Source of the DNA: an uncultured delta proteobacterium
GTDB lineage: Bacteria > Desulfobacterota > WTBG01 > CAIYCZ01
DNA: 17,083 bases
NCBI GenBank assembly: GCA_903924805.1
Contig: CAIYCZ010000459.1
Span: 1-17,083, forward strand
Reading direction: 5' to 3'
The notes below the pieces were generated by a model. It did no database searches, had not been told where the DNA came from, and was given only the letters and a program-made list of their open reading frames with translations. The position numbers and the translations under genes are program-made. Positions 1 to 6,670 of the stretch are shown here, in pieces. Positions within the stretch are counted from its first letter, which is position 1; every line of letters starts with the position of its first letter.

Positions 1-93
1 ATAAAAATTAATTTTTATCATTATAGGCCATATCATTTTTATTTTCAAAGCAGGATTATTCATGATATTCACTATCTTATAAATTTTTTAGCT

Positions 94-145
94 ATGCACC
101 AGTAAATTAAGGTTGTAGTTCTAAATATCATAGGTGCATTAACCT
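94..145 (+). promoter_or_regulatory. leader of the GH19-type gene with a possible SD-masking inverted repeat
   Basis: The start codon at 146 has only a modest Shine-Dalgarno, AGGTG at 132-136. ATGCACC at 94-100 is the reverse complement of GGTGCAT at 133-139, which contains most of that ribosome site, so the site could be masked by a 7-bp stem with a 32-nt loop. AGGTT at 110-114 can also pair with AACCT at 141-145. Bases 1-93 are very AT-rich and show no gene or clear promoter. The pairing is visible in the sequence; a regulatory role is inference. Confidence 0.2.
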
Positions 146-943
146 ATGGAAGTTTTAAAACAGGGCTCATCAGGCTCAGAAGTCAGACAACTCCAGAAAA
201 AACTAAAAGAGCTTGGCTTTAATCCCGGCCGGGTCGATGGAGTTTTTGGCCCTGCAACAAAAGCGGCTGTAATAGCTTTTCAGAAAAGTAAAGGCATGGT
301 AGCTGATGGGAATGTGGAGCCGAAAATGCTATCCGCCTTAAATCAGGGAACAAATATTAATACTGTCTCAGTCATTCCCCTTGTGACAGTCGATATTGTC
401 TCAAAAATGTTTCCCTTCACTCCTCCCTCCAATATCAAGGCAAACCTCCCTTATGTATTATCTGCATTGGAAAACGAAGAGCTCACGGATAAGAATATAC
501 TGCTTATGGCTCTCTCAACCATTCGGGCTGAGACAGAAAGCTTTGAACCCATCAGTGAGTTCATTTCCCGTTATAACACTTCACCTGGCGGCCGTCCCTT
601 TGATCTGTATGATTATCGCCGTGATCTGGGGAATATGGGACCGCCTGACGGAGAAAGATATAGAGGCCGCGGCTTTATCCAGTTGACCGGTCGAATTAAT
701 TATAAAAGATATGGAGAAGAGCTCGGGCTTGATGATCAGCTGCTTTCTGAACCTGAGCGCGCAAATGGGGATGAGGCTGCTGCTCAACTGCTTGCAGTAT
801 TCCTCAAAAACAAAAAGGCACGGATTATAGATGCGCTACAAGATAATGACCTAAAAACGGCGCGGCAGCTTGTCAATGGCGGCAGTCATGGTTTAGACAG
901 GTTTACTGAGGCATTCAGGATTGGAGAAAGACTTATAGTATAA
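146..943 (+). CDS. peptidoglycan-binding domain plus GH19-type lytic enzyme (endolysin-like)
   Basis: This 265-residue protein is a probable cell-wall hydrolase. Residues 5-65 form a PG_binding_1 domain (LKQGSSGSEVRQLQKKL, then GFNPGRVDGVFGPAT), which anchors to peptidoglycan. Residues 85-260 look like the chitinase class I / GH19 lysozyme fold: the segment RAETESFEP (about 127-135) carries the candidate proton-donor Glu129, and YRGRGFIQLTGRINY (172-186) is the characteristic GH19 glycine-rich motif. NGGSHGLDR (244-252) matches the C-terminal substrate-cleft region. GH19 proteins of this size in bacteria act on peptidoglycan or chitin; the binding domain favours peptidoglycan. There is no signal peptide and no membrane segment, as in phage endolysins, which need a holin; no holin or phage gene is visible nearby. 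The start has a modest AGGTG at 132-136. The family call is firm; the phage origin is only a suggestion. Confidence 0.85.
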   Translation: MEVLKQGSSGSEVRQLQKKLKELGFNPGRVDGVFGPATKAAVIAFQKSKGMVADGNVEPKMLSALNQGTNINTVSVIPLVTVDIVSKMFPFTPPSNIKANLPYVLSALENEELTDKNILLMALSTIRAETESFEPISEFISRYNTSPGGRPFDLYDYRRDLGNMGPPDGERYRGRGFIQLTGRINYKRYGEELGLDDQLLSEPERANGDEAAAQLLAVFLKNKKARIIDALQDNDLKTARQLVNGGSHGLDRFTEAFRIGERLIV

Positions 944-944
944 G

Positions 945-972
945 AGAAGTCAGAATTCAGAAAGCAGAAGAC
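945..972. repeat. four tandem degenerate heptamers AGAANNC
   Basis: AGAAGTC, AGAATTC, AGAAAGC and AGAAGAC follow each other without a gap, in exact 7-base register, between the GH19-type gene and the TrmO-like gene. A fifth weaker unit (AAAAGCA) follows. A similar four-unit heptamer tract with a different core occurs at 3711-3738. The periodicity is read directly; any role is unknown. Confidence 0.6.
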
Positions 973-992
973 AAAAGCAACAGAAAAAAACA

Positions 993-1475
993 ATGAAAGA
1001 AGTAAGATACAAGCCCATAGGCATAATTCATTCTCCCTTTAAAGATATTGAAGGCATGCCTATACAGCCATCAGGTGCACAGGGGATTGCAGGAACAGTG
1101 GAAATAGAACCAGCTTATGCTGACGGGCTAAAAGACCTTGAGGGATTCTCCCATATCATGCTGCTCTACCATTTTCATCTCTCTAAAGGTTACTCGCTCG
1201 AGGTTAAGCCTTTTCTGGACAATGCACTGCGCGGGGTATTTTCTACCAGAGCGCCCAGACGTCCAAATGCCATGGGTCTGTCTGTAGTGCGACTCTTAAG
1301 AATTGAAGGCAGCGTGCTGCACATTGAAGACGTTGATATAGTGGATGGAACGCCACTACTTGATATAAAGCCCTATGTCCCGGAATTTGATGTAAGAGAA
1401 GTGGTGAAGACAGGCTGGCTCTCAGAAAGAGCATATAAAGTCTCCGAGATAAAATCTGATGAACGGTTTAAATAA
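993..1475 (+). CDS. trmO: TrmO/TsaA-like tRNA N6-methyltransferase
   Basis: This 160-residue protein belongs to the UPF0066/TsaA (VirR-like) family. The characterised member TrmO uses S-adenosylmethionine to methylate N6-threonylcarbamoyladenosine at position 37 of certain tRNAs. Visible family features are the N-terminal YKPIGIIHSPF (6-16), the hallmark GVFSTRAPRRPNAMGLS (about 81-97) and the C-terminal DGTPLLDIKPYVPEFD (about 118-133). Length fits the single-domain form; the extra C-terminal domain of enterobacterial TrmO is absent, so the exact substrate is less certain. The upstream sequence is A-rich without a clear Shine-Dalgarno. The gene ends only 10 bases from the end of the convergent transporter gene, with no hairpin between them. 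Confidence 0.85.
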   Translation: MKEVRYKPIGIIHSPFKDIEGMPIQPSGAQGIAGTVEIEPAYADGLKDLEGFSHIMLLYHFHLSKGYSLEVKPFLDNALRGVFSTRAPRRPNAMGLSVVRLLRIEGSVLHIEDVDIVDGTPLLDIKPYVPEFDVREVVKTGWLSERAYKVSEIKSDERFK

Positions 1476-1485
1476 CTATTTCTAT

Positions 1486-2757
1486 TCATACCACAACTTT
1501 ATCACTTTTACCTTCATTAACAAAATAGAGCAAAACTCCGCCAAGTATAAAAAATACTGCCACTGAGGCGATGCCCGCCCGGGGGTTACCGGTTATCTTC
1601 CCAACAGCACTAATCAATACTGGCCCAAAGATAACGGCAAATTTCCCGAGCATGTTGTAGAACCCGTAAAATTCTCCTGCCTTGTCTTTGGGGATTAATC
1701 GTGAATAATAGGAACGGCTCAATGCCTGTACCCCGCCCTGCACCAGACCAATCATAACAGCCAGGATATAAAATTCTCGCTTCTGGTTCATCGTGACAGC
1801 CCAGATGACGACCGCTACATAAACCACGAGTCCAAAGTAAATTGCCTTCTTAGGTCCGACTTTTTCACCAAGCTTACCATAGACTATGGCACTCGGGAAG
1901 CCGACAAACTGGGTAATCAACAATGCAAGGATCAGATCGCTGGATGCGAAGCCAATTGAGAGTCCATAGTCAACTGCCATGCGGATAATGGTATCTATGC
2001 CGTCAATGTAGAACCAGTAGGCAAGCAAGAATAAACCTGTGTTTTTCATGGAACGGATTTCAGATACGGTGAGATATAGTTGTCTTAACCCATCGCGTAC
2101 CGGTGTTTTCGATCTTTGTTCGCGAGCTTCTGTTTCAGGGACAAAAAGCATGATAGGGATGGTAAAAACCGCCCACCACAACCCGACTAAAATAAAAGAT
2201 ACCCTGATTGCCATGGTTGATCCGGCATCACCAACGCCGAACCCGAAGGTCTGGGGACTCAACGTCATCCAGACATTCAGGGCAAACAGCAGTCCTCCGC
2301 CAAGATAGCCCAGTGCATAGCCAAGTGCCGATACATAGTCAATCTTCTTCTCGCTTGCCACTCCGGGGAGAAGTGCATCATAAAAAATATTTGCGCCTGA
2401 AAAGCCAACAACTGATAGCACGTACAGAGCTGCTGCTGCCTGCCAGTGCCCTTTCTGCACCCAGAACAACACCACGGTCATTACTACGCCAAAGTACGTG
2501 AAAAAAACGAGGAACTTCTTTTTTACCCCTCCCCGGTCTGCAATCGCACCCAATATGGGTGCAAGGATTCCCATGAGGAGCCCTGAAAATGAATTAGCCA
2601 GCCCAAGCTTTGCTGTTGAAACGGTCACATCAACCCCGGTGCTCCAGTACATCTTGAAGAATACCGGAAAGAATCCTGCCATCACAACGGTGACATAGGC
2701 GCTGTTTGCCCAGTCATAAAAAGCCCATGACCAGATAGATTTTTTTTGATCAACCAC
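1486..2757 (-). CDS. UMF1-family MFS transporter
   Basis: This 423-residue integral membrane protein resembles the UMF1/Atg22-like branch of the major facilitator superfamily. The N-terminal WSWAFYDWANSAYVTVV (about 9-25) is the family signature, and roughly twelve hydrophobic segments span the length. ADRGGVKKK (about 73-81) is the cytoplasmic loop 2-3 motif typical of MFS proteins, and a charged central loop (EAREQRSKTP, about 211-220) separates the two halves. Yeast Atg22 exports amino acids from the vacuole; the substrates of bacterial members are not established, so none is assigned. The start is GTG (2757-2755 on the minus strand), chosen because GGAG lies five bases upstream (2763-2766) and because the family signature begins right after it. 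It is transcribed alone, convergent with the TrmO-like gene. Confidence 0.85.
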   Translation of the reverse strand: MVDQKKSIWSWAFYDWANSAYVTVVMAGFFPVFFKMYWSTGVDVTVSTAKLGLANSFSGLLMGILAPILGAIADRGGVKKKFLVFFTYFGVVMTVVLFWVQKGHWQAAAALYVLSVVGFSGANIFYDALLPGVASEKKIDYVSALGYALGYLGGGLLFALNVWMTLSPQTFGFGVGDAGSTMAIRVSFILVGLWWAVFTIPIMLFVPETEAREQRSKTPVRDGLRQLYLTVSEIRSMKNTGLFLLAYWFYIDGIDTIIRMAVDYGLSIGFASSDLILALLITQFVGFPSAIVYGKLGEKVGPKKAIYFGLVVYVAVVIWAVTMNQKREFYILAVMIGLVQGGVQALSRSYYSRLIPKDKAGEFYGFYNMLGKFAVIFGPVLISAVGKITGNPRAGIASVAVFFILGGVLLYFVNEGKSDKVVV

Positions 2758-2962
2758 GGTGACTCCAACTCTGAAAATAAAATCTGGAACTTAAGAAACT
2801 CAGAATAAAAATGAGCAGGGAAACAAAAAACAGGCCACAGAATTTCACAAAAATCGTTGAATCTTAACATAAAATTATTCTGTTTGTCCTGTATATTTGA
2901 GTGGCTTATATTAAAATGCAGGGGTCTAACAACGGTTTCTGCCTTTTTTCGTTTAAAAGAAT

Positions 2963-2991
2963 TTGACTTCCCCATAATGATATTTGATAAT
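2963..2991 (+). promoter_or_regulatory. candidate sigma-70 promoter for the MBL-fold gene
   Basis: TTGACT at 2963-2968 and GATAAT at 2986-2991 are separated by exactly 17 bases, the optimal spacing for the housekeeping sigma factor. Transcription would start near 2998 and give a leader of about 80 bases that contains the hairpin at 3023-3050. The rest of the 323-base gap between the transporter and this gene (2758-2962) is AT-rich, and I see no gene or other clear signal in it. Confidence 0.5.
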
Positions 2992-3010
2992 TTCTCTGCA
3001 TGAAACAGGA

Positions 3011-3060
3011 AACCACAGAGGGCACAGAGAACTGCCCGGTGTTCTCTGTGGTTTTGTTCT
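3011..3060 (+). repeat. CACAGAG repeat forming a hairpin with a T-rich tail in the MBL leader
   Basis: The heptamer CACAGAG occurs at 3014-3020 and 3023-3029 and in inverted form (CTCTGTG) at 3044-3050. CACAGAGAAC (3023-3032) pairs perfectly with GTTCTCTGTG (3041-3050) over 10 bp with an 8-base loop, followed by GTTTTGTTCT. An alternative 10-bp stem joins AACCACAGAG (3011-3020) to CTCTGTGGTT (3044-3053). The hairpin lies downstream of the likely promoter and 30 bases before the start codon, so it could act as a leaky terminator or attenuator. Motifs of this type recur in intergenic DNA of many environmental bacteria, so it may instead be a dispersed repeat. Confidence 0.45.
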
Positions 3061-3080
3061 CGTAACGAAAGGAGGAACGT

Positions 3081-3707
3081 ATGATACAGGATGTTATTAA
3101 AAAGATACACTGGCTGGGCCATGACGGCTTTAGAATTGATAGTACAAAAATTATCTATTTTGACCCGTACCAGATAAAATCAATGGTGCCCGCTGACATC
3201 ATCTTTATCAGCCACGACCACTTCGACCACTGCTCAGAAGATGATATTAAAAAAATTCAAAAGAAGGACACCGTCATCGTAACTGATGCCGCGACTGCTA
3301 AAAAGCTGAAAGGCACTATCAAAGTAGTAAAACCGGGGGATAGGCTGACTGTGGAGAATATAGCAGTTGCGGTTGTGCCCTCCTACAATACCAATAAGAA
3401 TTTTCATCCAAAAGCTTCCGGGATGCTCGGTTTTATTATTACTATTGATGGTGTGAGGGTTTATCATGCGGGTGATACTGATTTTATCCCTGAAATGAGC
3501 AGTATCAAAACCGATATTGCCCTCCTGCCCGTTTCAGGCACCTATGTCATGACCGCTGAGGAGGCAGTCAGCGCTGCTCTTGCCATTAAGCCAAAAGTAG
3601 CTATACCCATGCACTTTGCTGCTATTGTGGGCTCGGAACAGGATGCGAAGCTGTTTGCTGAAAAATTGGCCGGTAAGGTTGAGGTGGTTATTTTAAAACA
3701 GGAATAA
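3081..3707 (+). CDS. UlaG-like metallo-beta-lactamase-fold hydrolase
   Basis: This 208-residue soluble protein is a metal-dependent hydrolase of the Lactamase_B_3 / UlaG-like branch. Metal ligands are visible: SHDHFDH (44-50) gives the HxHxDH motif with His45, His47, Asp49 and His50; HAGDTD (129-134) supplies His129 and Asp132; PMHF (176-179) gives the last His178. The opening WLGHDGFRI (11-19) is typical of this branch. Family members act on varied phosphodiester, lactone or amide substrates, so no substrate can be named. The start is well supported by AAAGGAGG at 3068-3075. It has its own likely promoter (2963-2991) and no obvious partner gene; the next gene begins 123 bases later beyond several small inverted repeats. 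Confidence 0.85.
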   Translation: MIQDVIKKIHWLGHDGFRIDSTKIIYFDPYQIKSMVPADIIFISHDHFDHCSEDDIKKIQKKDTVIVTDAATAKKLKGTIKVVKPGDRLTVENIAVAVVPSYNTNKNFHPKASGMLGFIITIDGVRVYHAGDTDFIPEMSSIKTDIALLPVSGTYVMTAEEAVSAALAIKPKVAIPMHFAAIVGSEQDAKLFAEKLAGKVEVVILKQE

Positions 3708-3710
3708 TGC

Positions 3711-3738
3711 AAGCTAACAGCGGTCAGCCATTAGCTGT
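3711..3738. repeat. four tandem degenerate heptamers NAGCNNN
   Basis: AAGCTAA, CAGCGGT, CAGCCAT and TAGCTGT run head to tail in exact 7-base register directly after the MBL-fold gene. They share the AGC core at the same position in each unit. The tract is the same length and design as the AGAANNC tract at 945-972 but has a different core. Confidence 0.5.
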
Positions 3739-3744
3739 CAATTT

Positions 3745-3820
3745 AAGGGAATCCTTTTCGCACCCAAAAGGGTGCAGCTACCTTCCCTTTATCGTTAGTA
3801 GTCGCAGACTTTAGCCTGCG
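3745..3820. repeat. cluster of small inverted repeats between the MBL and radical SAM genes
   Basis: GCACCC (3760-3765) and GGGTGC (3770-3775) form a 6-bp stem with an AAAA loop. It is nested in AAGGGAA (3745-3751) and TTCCCTT (3783-3789), which can form an outer stem. A second hairpin, CGCAG (3803-3807) with CTGCG (3816-3820) around a short AT-rich loop, ends ten bases before the next start codon. The composite may act as a terminator, although no continuous T-run follows. Confidence 0.35.
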
Positions 3821-3830
3821 TTAAGTTCAC

Positions 3831-4757
3831 ATGGAAGCAGCATATTTAAAGGCTTATAAAAATGGGTTTCTTCAGGAGCGGATTAAAAAAGCTCTTTCTA
3901 TTTTAAAGTGCTGTGTCCTGTGCCCGCGCACCTGCAAAGTAAACCGTCTGGAAGGAGATCGGGGTGTCTGCCGTACCGGTCGGTATGCAAAAGTATCAAG
4001 CTATGGCCCGCATTTTGGTGAGGAAGACCCGCTGGTGGGGACCGGCGGTTCAGGCACTGTCTTTTTTACCCACTGCAATCTGCTCTGTGTCTTTTGCCAG
4101 AACTATGCTATTAGCCACCGGGGAGAGGGCTTTGAAGTTGCGCCTGATGGACTTGCCACCATAATGATACAGCTGCAGGAGCGCGGCGCCCATAACATCA
4201 ATTTTGTTACTCCATCACATGTGGTGCCGCACATCCTTGAGGCTCTTCCCCGCGCAATTGAAGATGGATTGAATGTCCCATTAGTATATAACTGCGGCGG
4301 CTATGAAAGCATCAAGACGCTTGCGTTGCTGGATGGCATATTTGATATATATATGCCTGATTTAAAATTTGCTGATGACACTATTGCACAACGCTATTGC
4401 AATGCGCCTGACTATCCTGAGCGGGCAAAGGCTGCTGTTAAGGAGATGCATCGCCAGGTGGGGGATTTAATAATAAATGAACGCGGGATTGCCGAGCGCG
4501 GACTGCTGGTCCGGCACCTCGTCATGCCGGAGGGTAAAGCCGGCACCTATGAACTGATGGGCTTTCTGGCCGGGGAAGTTTCTAAAAATACCTATGTAAA
4601 TATTATGAATCAGTACCGGCCTTGCGGTGATGCTGCAAAATTCAGGGAACTTTCCCGCTCTATCACTTCAGAAGAGTACCATGAAGCTATTCAGGATGCT
4701 AACGCAGCAGGCATTACCAGACTTGATCAGCGCATGCAGAGGGGGGTTTTTCTTTAG
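3831..4757 (+). CDS. PflA-like radical SAM protein
   Basis: This 308-residue protein belongs to the radical SAM superfamily, close to the uncharacterised pyruvate-formate-lyase-activating-enzyme-like group (COG1313 type). The radical SAM cluster ligands are HCNLLCVFCQNYAISH (81-96), with Cys82, Cys86 and Cys89 in the CxxxCxxC arrangement. An N-terminal cysteine-rich segment, CCVLCPRTCKVNR (27-39) plus GVCRTG (45-50), is typical of this group and may bind a second iron-sulfur cluster or zinc. NCGGYES (about 154-160) and DLKFAD (about 177-182) fit the SAM-binding barrel. No glycyl-radical enzyme gene is adjacent, so its target is unknown and true PflA activity should not be assumed. ATG 3831 lacks a clear Shine-Dalgarno, but an in-frame stop at 3822-3824 excludes a longer form. 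Confidence 0.85.
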   Translation: MEAAYLKAYKNGFLQERIKKALSILKCCVLCPRTCKVNRLEGDRGVCRTGRYAKVSSYGPHFGEEDPLVGTGGSGTVFFTHCNLLCVFCQNYAISHRGEGFEVAPDGLATIMIQLQERGAHNINFVTPSHVVPHILEALPRAIEDGLNVPLVYNCGGYESIKTLALLDGIFDIYMPDLKFADDTIAQRYCNAPDYPERAKAAVKEMHRQVGDLIINERGIAERGLLVRHLVMPEGKAGTYELMGFLAGEVSKNTYVNIMNQYRPCGDAAKFRELSRSITSEEYHEAIQDANAAGITRLDQRMQRGVFL

Positions 4758-4799
4758 CGTTGGCTTTTTTATAACCTTACGATAATTTCATCAAAAAGC

Positions 4800-4858
4800 T
4801 TGACAAAGCGGAAAAATGCTATAATCTTGTGACACTCCAATAAGAGTGTCACAAGATT
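4800..4858 (+). promoter_or_regulatory. extended -10 promoter overlapped by a perfect 15-bp inverted repeat
   Basis: TGCTATAAT at 4817-4825 is a consensus extended -10 element, and TTGACA at 4800-4805 lies 14 bases upstream of the hexamer, a short spacing that an extended -10 can tolerate. The arms 4823-4837 and 4844-4858 are perfect reverse complements (AATCTTGTGACACTC and its complement) with a 6-base loop. The left arm begins inside the -10 and crosses the likely start near 4832. There is no T-run after it, so an operator is more likely than a terminator. No Pho-type hexamer array is present. It would drive the porin at 5027 from a leader of roughly 195 bases. Confidence 0.55.
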
Positions 4859-4912
4859 GCTGAAACATGCTGCACCATTAACTTAAAAATCATAGGTCTA
4901 ATCAAAAAGAGG

Positions 4913-4924
4913 TAAGGAGGTGAT
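4913..4924 (+). promoter_or_regulatory. isolated perfect anti-16S complement in the porin leader
   Basis: TAAGGAGGTGAT is complementary over 12 bases to the usual 3' end of bacterial 16S rRNA, yet it lies more than 100 bases before the porin start codon and no well-spaced start follows it. The nearest ATG (4942) opens only an 11-codon frame and is 21 bases past the GGAGG core. It could be a standby ribosome site or belong to a leader peptide; its function is unproven. Confidence 0.3.
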
Positions 4925-5026
4925 ACCGGGTAATAATAAGAATGAAGAAAAAAACAGACATAAAACATCGTGTATAAATTAAAGATAATATTATGTAAAG
5001 CATTCTCAGAAAGAAGGTGTATAGAA

Positions 5027-6328
5027 ATGAAAAAAAGTCTTTATGTTCTATTCATCGCCATTATGCTGGCACTCGGTGCTATCACCGTGGTGTCTGCCGG
5101 AGAAGTGGACATATTAGTGCAGAAACTGGTTGAAAAGGGGATTCTCTCACCGGCAGAGGGGGAAAAGATTTTAAAAGAAACCAAGCAAGAGGCTGCCAAA
5201 GAAAAACAGGAAACGGTCAAGGAAGCAAAAGCAGCAATTGCACAGGATGTGAAGGAGGGGAAATATTCCATGGTACCCGACTGGGTACGGAAGACCAAAC
5301 TCACCGGTGATTTCAGGCTGCGCTATCAGTGGGAGAACCGGCAGGTTGATAGCACGTCTAATTCTGATTACGACCGCAACCGGGGCAGGTTCCGGGTGCG
5401 GCTGGGCATCGAGACGGAAGTTGCCAAAGACCTCAAGTTCCTGTTTGGTCTTGCAAGCGGCAGCAACGATCCGCGCTCCACCAACCAGACCTTCAGTAAC
5501 ACCTCTGACAAAAAACAGATTAATATTGACTATGCCTATGTGGACTATGCCCCCTATAAATGGCTGAAGGTGCAGGGTGGTAAAATGAAAAATCCCATCT
5601 ACAAGATATCTGAACTGATGTGGGATGAAGACATCAACCCGGAAGGTGCTGCCGGTGAGTTCACCTGGAATATAAATGAGAGTTTTGGCCTGTTCTTAAA
5701 CGCAGGGGTATTTGTAGTGGATGAATACGCCAAGGATAGCAATGATCCCTTTATGTACGTGATACAGCCAGGATTCACCTGGAAGCCGACCGACTGCACA
5801 CAGGTAAAGTATGCTCTGGGCTACACGGAATTTGATAATCTGAAGGGAAACACGTTTAAGTATACCAGCAATACCAACACCTATGTGAAGGACAAAAAAG
5901 GCAACAAGGTGTTAAGATATGATTACAATGATATCACCATGGCAGGAGAACTCGGGTTCAAGCGGCCGTTCTGGGGCAGGATACCGTATTTTGCGTTGAT
6001 TGCCGAGTATGCGCAGAACACCCATCCGTCAAGCAATAACAACGCCTATCTGGCGGGGCTGTATTTTGGGCATGAGAAGGTAGGCGACAAAGGGCAGTGG
6101 CAGTTTAAATACCAGTGGCGGCGGATTGAAAGTGATGCAGTGCCCGACTTCCTGCCCGAATCAGAATTCTATTCTGGTGCCACCGGGGTGAAAGGCAGCA
6201 AGCTGGCCTTCCAGTACGGGTTGCTGAAGAATGTGTGGTTAGGAATAAACTTTTACGATGTTCAAAATATTCATGGCACTCGACGAGCACAAAACATGAT
6301 GCAAACTGATTTGAATTTCAGATTTTAA
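5027..6328 (+). CDS. outer-membrane porin (Porin_5-like), copy 1
   Basis: The 433-residue product is an exported beta-barrel protein. Residues 1-24 form a Sec signal peptide ending VVSA before GEVD. A short helical segment follows (about 25-75: ILVQKLVEKGILSPAEGEKIL, then a Lys/Glu/Ala-rich stretch suggesting a coiled coil) that would sit in the periplasm. The barrel begins with LTGDFRLRYQW, alternates hydrophobic and polar residues, and ends in NFRF, the terminal Phe expected for BAM-assembled proteins. It is clearly paralogous to the porin at 11075-12331: LTGDFRLRYQW, DPRSTNQT, GGKMKNP and ESDAV are shared. I chose ATG 5027 over the upstream GTG at 4970 because AGAAGG at 5010-5015 is well placed and the signal peptide starts there. 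It has its own promoter without a Pho array, so it probably serves as a general porin. Substrate unknown. Confidence 0.85.
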   Translation: MKKSLYVLFIAIMLALGAITVVSAGEVDILVQKLVEKGILSPAEGEKILKETKQEAAKEKQETVKEAKAAIAQDVKEGKYSMVPDWVRKTKLTGDFRLRYQWENRQVDSTSNSDYDRNRGRFRVRLGIETEVAKDLKFLFGLASGSNDPRSTNQTFSNTSDKKQINIDYAYVDYAPYKWLKVQGGKMKNPIYKISELMWDEDINPEGAAGEFTWNINESFGLFLNAGVFVVDEYAKDSNDPFMYVIQPGFTWKPTDCTQVKYALGYTEFDNLKGNTFKYTSNTNTYVKDKKGNKVLRYDYNDITMAGELGFKRPFWGRIPYFALIAEYAQNTHPSSNNNAYLAGLYFGHEKVGDKGQWQFKYQWRRIESDAVPDFLPESEFYSGATGVKGSKLAFQYGLLKNVWLGINFYDVQNIHGTRRAQNMMQTDLNFRF

Positions 6329-6348
6329 TGCACAACAGGTAAATTAAC

Positions 6349-6401
6349 CTATTACGCCTCTTGACCACCCACCAATTACGGGTGGTCAAGAGGCGTAATA
6401 G
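6349..6401. repeat. perfect 22-bp inverted repeat after the first porin
   Basis: Arms 6349-6370 (starting CTATTACGCCTCTTG) and 6380-6401 are exact reverse complements around a 9-base loop. It begins 20 bases after the porin stop codon. As RNA it would be a very stable hairpin, but no T-run follows on either strand, so it is not a canonical intrinsic terminator. It may protect the transcript end, or be a miniature palindromic element. Confidence 0.7.
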
Positions 6402-6670
6402 TATCAAACTTCACACTCGTGCTGATAAAAACCTGCCACCCGGTGCGCACCCCTTATTCATATTTCAGTTACCCCCTGTTTACAGACTTCTCTCATGTAT
6501 TATCCGCCGGATAGTTTACTCATTAAAATTTACTTTTAATTTTTTATTAAAACTACTATAGTGGACGCTAACGTAGAGACCCCGCTGTTACGTCTAATAC
6601 GAGCATAGGGATCTTCTTGAAAAATTCTGTAGAAAATAGTAGTACGGTGATCAGGAGATGTTAATGTCTC
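6402..6670. other. gene-free gap upstream of phoB
   Basis: This AT-rich stretch holds no convincing gene. The best promoter-like elements are TTTACT at 6529-6534 and TACTAT at 6554-6559, 19 bases apart, which is weak. I searched for TTAACA-type hexamers at 11-base spacing and found none, so PhoB self-activation is not evident. A degraded palindrome (ACGTA and TACGT) lies around 6569-6594. Confidence 0.4.

Noticed and set aside
2844..2869. TTCACA and TTAACA upstream of the MBL-fold gene
   Set aside because: Their starts are 20 bases apart, not a multiple of 11, and no third unit fits.
2682..3122. Open frame of 146 codons on the minus strand between the transporter and the MBL-fold gene
   Set aside because: It overlaps both real genes, reads through the CACAGAG hairpin and likely promoter, and its product has no recognisable domain.
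4878..4894. Possible Pho box (TTAACT, ATCATA at 11-base spacing) in the first porin leader
   Set aside because: Only two imperfect units, downstream of the clear promoter; not above chance in AT-rich DNA.
4942..4977. 11-codon frame (MKKKTDIKHRV) as a leader peptide gene
   Set aside because: The strong ribosome sequence is 21 bases from this ATG, too far for normal initiation; kept only as part of the leader finding.
4970..5026. Upstream GTG start for the first porin, adding 19 residues
   Set aside because: The extension would put a non-signal stretch before a perfect signal peptide, and the better ribosome site serves ATG 5027.
6361..6561. Frame of 66 codons starting inside the 22-bp inverted repeat
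   Set aside because: It starts within a palindrome arm, lacks a ribosome site and gives a basic, low-complexity product; chance frame in AT-rich DNA.
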